In this document: in pieces, positions 6,766-13,833 of the stretch
How the letters are laid out: every line of letters begins with the position of its first letter
Numbering within the stretch: the stretch's first letter is position 1
Assembly: GCA_937890355.1 (NCBI GenBank)
Contig: CALACW010000056.1
Coordinates: 1-21,907, forward strand
Reading direction: 5' to 3'
Source of the DNA: CALACW01 sp002431305
GTDB taxonomy: Bacteria; Bacillota; Clostridia; Oscillospirales; Acutalibacteraceae
Length of the DNA stretch: 21,907 nt
Notes under the pieces: generated by a model
Told to the model about the DNA's origin: nothing
Databases searched by the model: none
What the model saw: the letters and a program-made list of their open reading frames with translations, nothing else
Translations under genes and position numbers: made by a program

Positions 6766-7926
6766 ATGTCAAAAATCGTCGCCTTATTCATGTCAATAAT
6801 AATGTTTTTTATCCCGACTGCAAATTACCCCGAAGCTAAAAAGCAAGAAAACACAGCGACAGATTATGCTTTCGTTTTTGTTCATGGTCTTTCCGGCTGG
6901 GGCAGTTATGATTTAGCTTATAAAATCATGCCATACTGGGGCATGTTCGGCGGAGATCTTATACAATACTTAAACGCACGCGGATTCAACTGCTACAGCG
7001 CGTCCGTAGCGGGAACAGACAGCGCGTGGGACAGAGCGTGCGAGCTTTACGCACAGCTTACCGGCACAAAAACCGACTACGGTGCAGAACACAGCGAAAG
7101 ATGTAATCATCCGCGTTACGGCAAAGATTTCACGGGCAAAGCTCTTGTTCCCGAATTTGATTCCGAACACAAAATTAATCTCCTCGGTCATTCTTTCGGC
7201 GGAGCTACTATAAGACTGTTTGCCGAACTTATGACTAACGGAAGCGAAACGGAACGCGAATATACAGACTCTGCAGACATTTCTCCCCTTTTCACGGGCG
7301 GAAAAGCGGATATGATTTACTCCGTCACGACTCTAGCCGCTCCTCATAACGGAACGACTGCATACGACGCGCAGGAAGCCATCGAAGCAGACGAAAACTC
7401 GACCTTAAGAGAGCGTGCGACGGTTAAAATGTTCCTGCTCGCTTCATTAAAAAAGAACGACGGCAGAATTGACGAAGATACCGTAACATATGACCTTCAT
7501 GTAGACGGAGCCGCCGAGCTTAACGAAAAAATTTCAACCGTTGACAGTATTTATTATTTCTCTTATGCATGCTATGCAACACAACAGCAGAAGGACGGAA
7601 CATATAAAGCCGAAGACGATATTATGGAGTTCATTTTCGTTCCGGCAGCTAACAGAATGGGTAAACTTACAGGCGTTTCGGATAACGGAATTGTAAAGGA
7701 CGAAAGCTGGCAGTTAAACGACGGCATAGTTAATACAAGGTCGGCTCTTCACCCCGACAACGCTCCATATACGGACTTTGATGAAAACAATATCAACCCC
7801 GGTATTTGGAATGTAATGCCCCTGTACCACGGCGACCACATGTCGCTTCAGGGCGGAATGACGAAAAATAATAACGTCAGACTTTTCTATGTCGACCTTC
7901 TCAACATGATAAACTCAATTAAATAA
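6766..7926 (+). CDS. Secreted triacylglycerol lipase, bacterial family I.5-like
   Basis: The 386-residue protein is an alpha/beta-hydrolase that closely resembles thermophilic Bacillus/Geobacillus lipases of family I.5. A short signal-like segment (residues 1-19) suggests secretion. The oxyanion region is FVHGLSGWG (38-46) and the nucleophile elbow GHSFGG gives S143. The catalytic aspartate is D319 in LNDGIVNTRS and the histidine is H358 in HGDHMSL. The four residues that bind structural zinc in this family are in place: D89 (WDRACE), H109, H115 (NHPRYG) and D243 (YDLHVDGA). The family nucleophile motif is usually AHSQGG; here it is GHSFGG. It has its own promoter and terminator. Substrate chain length cannot be told. 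Confidence 0.9.
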   Translation: MSKIVALFMSIIMFFIPTANYPEAKKQENTATDYAFVFVHGLSGWGSYDLAYKIMPYWGMFGGDLIQYLNARGFNCYSASVAGTDSAWDRACELYAQLTGTKTDYGAEHSERCNHPRYGKDFTGKALVPEFDSEHKINLLGHSFGGATIRLFAELMTNGSETEREYTDSADISPLFTGGKADMIYSVTTLAAPHNGTTAYDAQEAIEADENSTLRERATVKMFLLASLKKNDGRIDEDTVTYDLHVDGAAELNEKISTVDSIYYFSYACYATQQQKDGTYKAEDDIMEFIFVPAANRMGKLTGVSDNGIVKDESWQLNDGIVNTRSALHPDNAPYTDFDENNINPGIWNVMPLYHGDHMSLQGGMTKNNNVRLFYVDLLNMINSIK

Positions 7927-7938
7927 TATTACAAACAA

Positions 7939-7989
7939 AATCCGCTTTTTGCTCAAATTCAGGCAAAAGGCGGATTATTTATTATTTAA
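7939..7989 (+). terminator. Intrinsic terminator after the lipase gene
   Basis: AATCCGCTTTTTGC (7939-7952) pairs with GCAAAAGGCGGATT (7963-7976) around a 10-base loop: a 14-bp stem with one G-U pair, followed by the AT-rich tail ATTTATTATTTAATTTT. It lies just after the lipase stop and before the flavodiiron promoter. Confidence 0.85.
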
Positions 7990-7997
7990 TTTTGATA

Positions 7998-8026
7998 TTG
8001 ATTATTAATATCATTTATGATATACT
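7998..8026 (+). promoter_or_regulatory. Sigma-A promoter of the flavodiiron gene
   Basis: TTGATT (7998-8003), a 17-base spacer and TATACT (8021-8026) lie 25 bases before the start codon, followed by a strong GGAGGA ribosome site at 8039-8044. The leader would be only about 18 bases long, so no structured regulator fits between promoter and gene. Confidence 0.7.
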
Positions 8027-8050
8027 GATTTATGAAACGGAGGAATTAAA

Positions 8051-9202
8051 ATGATAATTTCAGATACAGTAAAATACGTCGGAGTGAACGATCATAATGT
8101 TGATTTATTCGAGGGACAGTATGTCGTCCCGAACGGAATGGCATACAACTCCTATGTTATTCTTGATAATAAAATCGCTGTTACAGACACAGTTGACGCT
8201 TCGTTTAAAGATGAATGGCTTAGCAATATTAAAAATGTACTTGACGGCAGAAGACCGGATTATCTTATCGTTCACCATATGGAACCCGATCATTCGGCTA
8301 ACATTGACGCGTTTATGAATGCATATCCCGAGGCTGTAATTGTTTCGTCAGCTAAAGCGTTTGTAATGATGAATCAGTTTTTCGGCAAGGATTACAGCGA
8401 CAGACGAATTGTTGTCGGAGAATCCGATAAACTCTCGCTCGGAAAACACGAACTTACATTCATAACCGCGCCCATGGTTCACTGGCCGGAGGTAATCGTT
8501 TCATACGATTCGCTTGACAAAATTCTCTTTTCAGCGGACGGCTTCGGAAAATTCGGCGCACTTGATGCCGAGGAGGACTGGGCGTGCGAAGCGAGAAGGT
8601 ATTACTTCGGTATAGTCGGAAAATACGGCGCACAGGTTCAGACTCTTCTCAAAAAAGCGTCCGCGCTCGATATTAAAACAATATGCCCGCTTCACGGTCC
8701 CGTTCTGAATGACAATCTCGGTTATTATCTCGGACTTTACAACACATGGTCGTCCTATGAACCTGAATCGGAAGGCATATTTATCGCGTACTGTTCCGTT
8801 TACGGAAATACAGAAAAAGCGGCTTTTGCGTTAGCCGAAAAACTCAAAGAAAAGGGATGCAAAAAAGTCGTTACATCAGATCTTGCCCGTTCGGACAATG
8901 CGGAAAACGTTGAGGACGCGTTCAGATATTCAAAACTCGTACTCGCCTCTCCGACCTACAACGCAGACGTTTTTCCGTTTATGCGAACGTTTATTGAGTC
9001 TCTGACAGAACGCGGATACAGAAAAAGGACAATAGGCATCATAGAAAACGGTTCATGGGCACCTGTCGCAGGCAAGGTAATGAAAACAATGTTTGACAAG
9101 TCAAAAGACATTACATTCGCAGAGCCTGTCGTTACAGTTAAATCCGCATTAAATTCGGAAAGTTTAGACGCAATTGAATCTCTTGCCGAAAATTTAAAAT
9201 AA
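8051..9202 (+). CDS. Flavodiiron protein (A-type flavoprotein, O2/NO reductase)
   Basis: The 383-residue protein has the two-domain build of flavodiiron proteins. The metallo-beta-lactamase-like part (about 1-240) carries the diiron ligands: H76, E78, D80 and H81 in HHMEPDHS, H144 in MVHWPEV, D163 in SADGFG and H215 in CPLHGP. From about residue 243 a flavodoxin fold follows, with the FMN-phosphate loop SVYGNTEKAA. In anaerobes these cytoplasmic enzymes reduce O2 to water or NO to N2O with electrons from rubredoxin or a similar donor. All metal ligands are present, so it should be active. It is a single-gene unit with its own promoter and terminator, and no rubredoxin is encoded nearby. Choice between O2 and NO cannot be made from sequence. 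Confidence 0.93.
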   Translation: MIISDTVKYVGVNDHNVDLFEGQYVVPNGMAYNSYVILDNKIAVTDTVDASFKDEWLSNIKNVLDGRRPDYLIVHHMEPDHSANIDAFMNAYPEAVIVSSAKAFVMMNQFFGKDYSDRRIVVGESDKLSLGKHELTFITAPMVHWPEVIVSYDSLDKILFSADGFGKFGALDAEEDWACEARRYYFGIVGKYGAQVQTLLKKASALDIKTICPLHGPVLNDNLGYYLGLYNTWSSYEPESEGIFIAYCSVYGNTEKAAFALAEKLKEKGCKKVVTSDLARSDNAENVEDAFRYSKLVLASPTYNADVFPFMRTFIESLTERGYRKRTIGIIENGSWAPVAGKVMKTMFDKSKDITFAEPVVTVKSALNSESLDAIESLAENLK

Positions 9203-9256
9203 AAAAATAAGTAAAGGTGTAAGCTTGACAATACAAGCTTACACCTTTACATTTTA
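9203..9256. terminator. Bidirectional terminator between the flavodiiron gene and clpX
   Basis: A perfect 17-bp stem (9211-9227 with 9234-9250) encloses the 6-base loop ACAATA. On the minus strand it is followed by TTATTTTTTTATTTT, a strong U-tract for clpX; on the plus strand by ATTTTAC, weaker but usable for the flavodiiron gene. The two genes converge here. Confidence 0.9.
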
Positions 9257-9266
9257 CAATTACAAA

Positions 9267-10577
9267 TTATATGCTTCTTGCTTCGGCGGGTTTTATTTTT
9301 TTATCTTCTGTAACCGCTTTTTCGGGGTCACGTTCGATAATAGGCTGGGCTCCGTCAAGTATACATTCCTTGGTTATTCTGACTTTATCAATAGAATAAT
9401 CGGATGGAATCGTGTACATTATTGGGGTCAAAGCGTTTTCCATTATAGCCCTGAGTCCGCGCGCACCAGTAGATTTTTCGAGAGCGAGTCTCGCGACAGC
9501 TTTAAGTGCGTCGTCGTCGAAATCAAGCTCGGCTCTGTCCATCATAAACAGACTCTTATACTGCTTAACAAGAGCGTTTTTCGGTTCTGTCAGAATTTTT
9601 ACGAGCTGTTCCTCATTAAGATTTTCGAGAGCTGTTATAACGGGCATTCTGCCTACGAGTTCGGGAATAAGTCCGTATTTTACAAGATCCTGCGGAATAA
9701 CTTCGGACATAATTTTGTCCTCGTCAAGTTCGGATTTTGTTTTGATATCGGCACCGAATCCCAATACAGAATTACCCATTCTTTTCTCCACGATTTTTTC
9801 AATTCCCGCGAAAGCTCCGCCGAGAATAAAAAGAATGTTTGTCGTATCTATCTGTATAAACTCCTGCTGGGGATGTTTTCTTCCGCCCTGCGGAGGAACG
9901 TTGGCAAGAGTTCCTTCAAGAATTTTTAAAAGAGCCTGCTGAACGCCCTCTCCGCTAACGTCTCGCGTTATCGACGGATTTTCGCTCCTTCTTGAAATCT
10001 TGTCTATTTCATCAATATAGATTATGCCGTGCTCGGCCTTTTCTATATCGTAATCGGCGGCCTGTATAAGTCTCAACAGTATATTTTCAACGTCCTCGCC
10101 GACATATCCTGCCTCTGTAAGCGTTGTAGCATCAGCTATAGCGAACGGCACATCGAGAATCTGTGCGAGAGTCTGCGCAAGCATGGTTTTACCAACGCCT
10201 GTGGGACCCAGCATAAGAACGTTGCTCTTTTTTATATCAACATCGTCAAACGAGCCGTAGTTGACGCGTTTATAATGATTATAAACGGCAACCGAAAGCG
10301 CGATTTTAGCTTTATTCTGTCCTATAACGTATTCGTCAAGTTTAGCCTTGATTTCCATGGGTTTCGGCAGATTGCGCCTTGTCAAAGAAGGACCGTTCTT
10401 TTTGTGAGGCGGGACATATGAATCGTCTTCCTCAATAATCGAACTGCACAAAGCTACACACTCGTCGCATATAAAAACATTTTTCGGACCGGCTATAAGT
10501 TTGCGTACCTTATCCTGCGATTTACCGCAGAATGAACAGCAAACCTCCCTGGTCGAAGAATCGTCGTTTCTCGGCAA
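9267..10577 (-). CDS. clpX: ClpX, ATPase subunit of the ClpXP protease
   Basis: ClpX is the AAA+ unfoldase that feeds tagged or damaged proteins into ClpP. An N-terminal C4 zinc-binding domain is visible (C14, C17, C37, C40), followed by the AAA+ core with Walker A GPTGVGKT (about 124-131), pore loop GYVG (about 157-160) and Walker B IIYIDEIDK. I chose the TTG at 10577 (436 residues). The longer reading from a GTG at 10610 contains the ribosome site AGGAGTG, 8 bases before this TTG, within its own coding frame, and family members start close to the zinc finger. The clpP terminator ends about 35 bases before the start, so clpX depends on read-through or on a promoter overlapping that terminator. 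Identity is certain; the non-ATG start is likely. Confidence 0.96.
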   Translation of the reverse strand: MPRNDDSSTREVCCSFCGKSQDKVRKLIAGPKNVFICDECVALCSSIIEEDDSYVPPHKKNGPSLTRRNLPKPMEIKAKLDEYVIGQNKAKIALSVAVYNHYKRVNYGSFDDVDIKKSNVLMLGPTGVGKTMLAQTLAQILDVPFAIADATTLTEAGYVGEDVENILLRLIQAADYDIEKAEHGIIYIDEIDKISRRSENPSITRDVSGEGVQQALLKILEGTLANVPPQGGRKHPQQEFIQIDTTNILFILGGAFAGIEKIVEKRMGNSVLGFGADIKTKSELDEDKIMSEVIPQDLVKYGLIPELVGRMPVITALENLNEEQLVKILTEPKNALVKQYKSLFMMDRAELDFDDDALKAVARLALEKSTGARGLRAIMENALTPIMYTIPSDYSIDKVRITKECILDGAQPIIERDPEKAVTEDKKIKPAEARSI

Positions 10578-10612
10578 TGAATATTCACTCCTATCAAAAT
10601 TATGAATCACAG

Positions 10613-10639
10613 AAAAACGGGGCGAACGGATGTCCGCCC
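10613..10639 (-). terminator. Intrinsic terminator after clpP
   Basis: On the minus strand GGGCGGAC (10639-10632) pairs with GTTCGCCC (10627-10620) around the tetraloop ATCC: 8 bp with one G-U pair, then CG and five T. It lies between the clpP stop and the clpX ribosome site. Confidence 0.75.
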
Positions 10640-10655
10640 TTATTTTCGATTAATA

Positions 10656-11240
10656 TCAATCACGGTTTTTGATAACTCTGTCAATCAGACCGTAATCCAT
10701 TGCCTCCTGAGCGGTCATATAGTTATCACGCTCGGTGTCACGTTTGATTTCCTCAATGCTTCTGCCGGTATTTTCGGCAAGAATATTATTGATGTTTTCT
10801 CTGATTTTTAAAATCTGAGTGGCGACTATCTCAATCTCTGTCGCCTGTCCCTGAGCTCCCCCCAAAGGCTGATGTATCATTATCTGACTGTTGGGGAGTG
10901 CAAATCTCTTTCCCTTTGCGCCGGATGAAAGCAAAAACGCGCCCATGCTCGCCGCCATGCCCATACAGATAGTGGAAACATCGCACTTGATATACTGCAT
11001 AGTATCGTATATCGCAAAACCTGCGGAAACAGAACCGCCGGGGCTGTTGATGTAAAGACTGATGTCCTTTTCCGCATCCTGTCCCTCAAGGAACAGAAGC
11101 TGGGCTACAACGAGACTTGCGGTCGCGTCGTTAACCTCGTCGGAAAGAACTATTATTCTGTCATTTAAGAGGCGGGAGAAAATATCATACGCTCTCTCTC
11201 CTCTGTTTGTTTGTTCTATAACGGTAGGTACCAATGCCAT
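10656..11240 (-). CDS. clpP: ClpP, proteolytic subunit of the Clp protease
   Basis: The 194-residue serine peptidase assembles as a barrel of two heptamers that degrades substrates unfolded by ClpX or other Clp ATPases. The catalytic triad sits at canonical positions: S98 in GMAASMGAF, H123 in MIHQPLGG and D172 in ERDNYMTA. The oxyanion-region glycines NSPGGSVSAG (66-75) are present. The N-terminal motif LVPTVIEQTNRGERAYDI is standard, so the start is secure, with AAGGAGG upstream. The gene follows tig by about 70 bases without a terminator between, so it is probably cotranscribed with tig. Confidence 0.98.
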   Translation of the reverse strand: MALVPTVIEQTNRGERAYDIFSRLLNDRIIVLSDEVNDATASLVVAQLLFLEGQDAEKDISLYINSPGGSVSAGFAIYDTMQYIKCDVSTICMGMAASMGAFLLSSGAKGKRFALPNSQIMIHQPLGGAQGQATEIEIVATQILKIRENINNILAENTGRSIEEIKRDTERDNYMTAQEAMDYGLIDRVIKNRD

Positions 11241-11266
11241 AGAATTTATCCTCCTTTTATTACTTA

Positions 11267-11280
11267 TGTCAGTATTGACA
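11267..11280. repeat. Short inverted repeat upstream of clpP
   Basis: TGTCA-GTAT-TGACA is a perfect 5+4+5 inverted repeat 26 bases before the clpP start, in the tig-clpP gap. It could be an operator. It does not match the CIRCE element or the tandem GGTCAAA half-sites of CtsR. It may be chance. Confidence 0.3.
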
Positions 11281-11311
11281 CAATCAAGAAGATATAATCA
11301 CCGAACGGATA

Positions 11312-12679
11312 TTATTCCTCGGTCTTGGCCTCTTCCTCTGCGGGCTTTGCCTCTGTCTCGGCGGCAGCCTTTTTCTTTGTCGTTCTCTTAGCGGCGGGTT
11401 TCTTAACCTTAGCTGCAGAAACGACAGCGTCGATGGCCTTGCGGTTTGCGATATCACCCTTAACGGTGTCCTCGGAAACAGCCTTCTTTATATCTTCAAT
11501 CTTCATCTGATATGCATCTGCAAACTTCTGATACTCGGCATTGAGATCGTCCTCGGTAACCTCGATACCCTCAAGCTCTGCAATTTTTTCGAGCGCAAGC
11601 ATAATCTTAACGTCCTTGAGAGCCTTATCTCTGTAAGAATCCCGGAACGCTTCCATGGTCATACCGGTGTACTGAAGGTATGTATCAAGGTTCATGCCCT
11701 GCATCTGAAGTCTGTAATTAAACTCGTTCGCGGCATCGTCGATAGCTCTCTCGACCATAGCGTCGGGAATCTCGGCTTTAACGAGGTCTGCAACCATATC
11801 GAGAATCTTATTCTCAAATGCTCTGTCCGCGTTCTTCTGCTTATTGTCAAGAATGGACTTTTTAAGATCATCCTTATACTCTGCGATAGTATCAAATTCG
11901 CTTACATCTTTAGCAAAATCGTCGTCAGCTTCGGGAAGCTCTTTGTACTTAATCTCGTGAAGCTTTACTTTGAATACTGCGGGCTTGCCTGCAAGAGACT
12001 TCTCACCGTACTCTTCGGGGAACGTAACGTTAACGTCAAACTCATCGTCAATATTATGACCGATTATCTGATCCTCAAATCCGGGGATGAACTGACCGCT
12101 TCCGATTTCAAGCTCGTAACCCTCGGATTTTCCGCCGTCAAATGCAACGCCGTCGGTGAAGCCCTCAAAGTCGATAGTAACGATATCGCCGTTTTCAACT
12201 GCTCTGTCCTCTACGGGAATGATTCTTGCATTCTCCTCAAGTTTACGGTTAAGAGCCTCGTCAACTTCTTCTTCCGTTACTGCGACAGTATCCTTTTCGG
12301 CTTTAAGTCCCTTGTACTCGCCTAACTCAACTTCGGGCTTTACGGTAACTTTACATACAAGCTCAACTCCATCCTTGCCGATTGACTTGATATCGAAATC
12401 GAAAGGATGATCTACAGGCTCAATTCCCGCTTCCTTAACTGCGTCGGAATAAACCTCGGGGAAAGCTATATCAAGAGCGTCTTCATAAAATACGCCCTCT
12501 CCGTAATATTTCTCAATGAACGCCTTGGGCGCTTTGCCTTTTCTGAATCCCGGAACCTGGATCTTGCTCTTTTCGCGGTTGAACGCCTTGTCATTTGCTT
12601 TGGCAAACGTATCCGCATCAATTGAAAGTTCAAGAGTATATACGTTTGTGTCTGTCTTATTCGCTGATTTTAAGCTCAT
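11312..12679 (-). CDS. tig: Trigger factor (ribosome-associated chaperone and prolyl isomerase)
   Basis: Trigger factor docks at the ribosome exit tunnel and shields nascent chains. The 455-residue product has the ribosome-binding domain with signature GFRKGKAP (residues 44-51), a FKBP-type isomerase domain (about 150-240, with DFEGFTDGVAF and SGQFIPGFED), and the helical C-terminal chaperone domain. It then extends into a charged tail of about 28 residues (Lys/Ala/Thr, then Glu/Ala), longer than needed for the fold. GGAGG lies before the ATG. Upstream are a TATAAT box and a short inverted repeat next to the ribosome site. The order tig-clpP-clpX is conserved widely in bacteria. Identity is certain; the tail's role is unknown. 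Confidence 0.97.
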   Translation of the reverse strand: MSLKSANKTDTNVYTLELSIDADTFAKANDKAFNREKSKIQVPGFRKGKAPKAFIEKYYGEGVFYEDALDIAFPEVYSDAVKEAGIEPVDHPFDFDIKSIGKDGVELVCKVTVKPEVELGEYKGLKAEKDTVAVTEEEVDEALNRKLEENARIIPVEDRAVENGDIVTIDFEGFTDGVAFDGGKSEGYELEIGSGQFIPGFEDQIIGHNIDDEFDVNVTFPEEYGEKSLAGKPAVFKVKLHEIKYKELPEADDDFAKDVSEFDTIAEYKDDLKKSILDNKQKNADRAFENKILDMVADLVKAEIPDAMVERAIDDAANEFNYRLQMQGMNLDTYLQYTGMTMEAFRDSYRDKALKDVKIMLALEKIAELEGIEVTEDDLNAEYQKFADAYQMKIEDIKKAVSEDTVKGDIANRKAIDAVVSAAKVKKPAAKRTTKKKAAAETEAKPAEEEAKTEE

Positions 12680-12696
12680 ATTGAAAAATCCTCCTG

Positions 12697-12712
12697 TCCC
12701 TGAGATCAGGGA
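12697..12712. repeat. Inverted repeat next to the tig ribosome site
   Basis: TCCCTGA-GA-TCAGGGA is a 7+2+7 inverted repeat lying directly upstream of the tig Shine-Dalgarno sequence. In RNA it could form a short stem (about 5-6 bp after opening the loop) that affects ribosome access, or it could bind a protein as DNA. It is not followed by a U-tract, so it is not a terminator. Confidence 0.4.
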
Positions 12713-12729
12713 TATATTTTAACTTATGT

Positions 12730-12758
12730 ATTATAACAGATAAAATAAAATTTTTCCA
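12730..12758 (-). promoter_or_regulatory. Predicted promoter of tig-clpP(-clpX)
   Basis: A perfect TATAAT on the minus strand (12735-12730) lies 50 bases before the tig start. The -35 position at 17 bases reads TGGAAA, a weak match. Transcription would begin near 12723 and include the inverted repeat at 12697-12712. Confidence 0.5.
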
Positions 12759-12766
12759 CTGTTATT

Positions 12767-12797
12767 AAAAAAAAATCGACGTAAATACGAGGTACGT
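12767..12797 (-). terminator. Possible terminator after the phosphoesterase gene
   Basis: Directly after the stop codon, ACGTA (12797-12793) can pair with TACGT (12783-12779), followed by CGA and nine T (12775-12767). The stem is only 5 bp, but the U-tract is strong. It also separates this gene from the tig promoter. Confidence 0.5.
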
Positions 12798-13505
12798 TTA
12801 AAATTTTTCTATCAATTTTGGACAAAATGAAAGAAAATCAGCTGAAATTAAACCGAATTTAATAGAGTCCGATTCAAATGACGCGTACTGAGCCGTACGT
12901 TGTGCGTGAAGATGACCGAAATAACACCGTTTAATTTTATATTCAAGAAGCACCGAGTATATTTCCTCGCATTTTTCACTGACCGATATCGGCGGGGAGT
13001 GAAGAAAAAAAACAAGGTAAAATACAACAGGTTCGCCGCCGAGTTCGAGTCCGGCCTCAATACTCGTACGAAGTCTCTGCGCTTCTCTCAAAACAGTTTT
13101 TTTGTCTGTATCGCTTTCCGCGTCAAAAAACCATCCGCGAGTACCGCACACGGATATATCGCCGACTCTGTATGCGTTATTATATAGTATTTTTATCGAA
13201 TCAAAATGATTATCGGCTAAATACTCGTTCATCTTTTTCATTGTATTCCACCAGTAATCGTGATTGCCTTTTATAATTATCTTTTCTCCGTTTAAACTGT
13301 TTATAAAGTTAAAGTCCTCATAGCATTCGTCGAGTTTCATTGCCCATGAGATATCTCCGGCAAGCAGAACGGTATCTTTATCGGAAACAACGGCGTTCCA
13401 GTTTTTTTTGAGTCTTTCAACATAATCGCTCCATCCGCAAAAAACATCCATGGGCTTATCCGTTCCGAGCGACAGATGCGTGTCGCCCAATGCAAATAAA
13501 GACAT
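12798..13505 (-). CDS. Calcineurin-like metallophosphoesterase
   Basis: The 235-residue cytoplasmic protein has the full metal-binding set of calcineurin-like phosphoesterases: GDTH (D8, H10), GDISW (D51), GNHDYWW (N81, H82), a histidine in FLHSPP (H169) and GHLHA (H198, H200). Two metals would be bound and a phosphate ester cleaved. It resembles the small phosphoesterases common in Firmicutes whose substrates are mostly unknown. In relatives the segment around H169 usually reads LHYPP; here it is preceded by an unusually hydrophobic run (VVFYLVFFLHS). GGAGG lies about 10 bases before the ATG. It is transcribed towards tig but is separated from it by a probable terminator and the tig promoter. 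Confidence 0.85.
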   Translation of the reverse strand: MSLFALGDTHLSLGTDKPMDVFCGWSDYVERLKKNWNAVVSDKDTVLLAGDISWAMKLDECYEDFNFINSLNGEKIIIKGNHDYWWNTMKKMNEYLADNHFDSIKILYNNAYRVGDISVCGTRGWFFDAESDTDKKTVLREAQRLRTSIEAGLELGGEPVVFYLVFFLHSPPISVSEKCEEIYSVLLEYKIKRCYFGHLHAQRTAQYASFESDSIKFGLISADFLSFCPKLIEKF

Positions 13506-13524
13506 ATCGCCGAAGCCTCCTTTT

Positions 13525-13554
13525 TTGAATAATAAAAAATTTCAAGGGTACAAT
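13525..13554 (+). promoter_or_regulatory. Possible promoter of the DUF1540 gene
   Basis: TTGAAT (13525-13530), an 18-base spacer and TACAAT (13549-13554) face the small gene at 13601. The start of transcription would fall near 13561, exactly at the palindrome at 13561-13572. Confidence 0.45.
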
Positions 13555-13560
13555 AAAGTC

Positions 13561-13572
13561 AAGAGTACTCTT
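13561..13572. promoter_or_regulatory. Perfect 12-bp palindrome at the DUF1540 transcription start, operator-like
   Basis: AAGAGTACTCTT is a perfect palindrome in the gap between the divergent phosphoesterase and DUF1540 genes. It lies just after the predicted -10 box of the DUF1540 gene, where a repressor could block transcription. No regulator gene is linked. Confidence 0.35.
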
Positions 13573-13600
13573 TAATATATATTAACGGTGATGAAAAAAA

Positions 13601-13780
13601 ATGGATAAGAAAATCAAAGAAATTAAAAACATTAAATGCGACGCTCAGAACTGCATATATCACACAGGCGAATGCTCCTGCATGGCGGGAAGCATTCACG
13701 TCGGCAGCCCCGACGCATGCTCCTGCGGTGAAACAAAATGCTCTACCTTTGAATTAAACAAAGACGCGCATTCATTCTGA
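13601..13780 (+). CDS. DUF1540 cysteine-rich mini-protein
   Basis: This 59-residue protein, below usual length cut-offs, fits the DUF1540 family. A lysine-rich start is followed by IKCDAQNCIYHTGECSCMAG, then SIHVGSPDACSCGETKCSTF. It has seven cysteines (residues 13, 18, 25, 27, 40, 42, 47) in the spacing typical of the family, suggesting a small metal-binding fold. Single or paired DUF1540 genes are common in Clostridia and bacilli; their function is unknown. A GGTGATG ribosome site lies about 9 bases upstream. The preceding ATG at 13591 runs into a stop after five codons, which supports the start at 13601. The gene diverges from the phosphoesterase and converges on thrC, sharing a terminator with it. 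Confidence 0.85.
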   Translation: MDKKIKEIKNIKCDAQNCIYHTGECSCMAGSIHVGSPDACSCGETKCSTFELNKDAHSF

Positions 13781-13796
13781 TTTTCAAACCGAAAAA

Positions 13797-13833
13797 GCGG
13801 GTGGAAGTAAGCTTATCCACCCGCCGATTTTTT
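13797..13833. terminator. Bidirectional terminator between the DUF1540 gene and thrC
   Basis: GCGGGTGGA (13797-13805) pairs with TCCACCCGC (13816-13824), a perfect 9-bp GC-rich stem with a 10-base loop. On the plus strand CGATTTTTT follows; on the minus strand TTTTTCGG follows. It therefore serves both converging genes. Confidence 0.9.

Noticed and set aside
9225..9929. A 234-residue open reading frame antisense to clpX
   Set aside because: It lies wholly opposite the conserved clpX coding region, resembles no known protein and its start lies inside the bidirectional terminator.
11241..11311. CIRCE or CtsR heat-shock operator upstream of clpP
   Set aside because: Neither the TTAGCACTC-N9-GAGTGCTAA element nor tandem GGTCAAA half-sites are present; only a short unrelated inverted repeat is seen.
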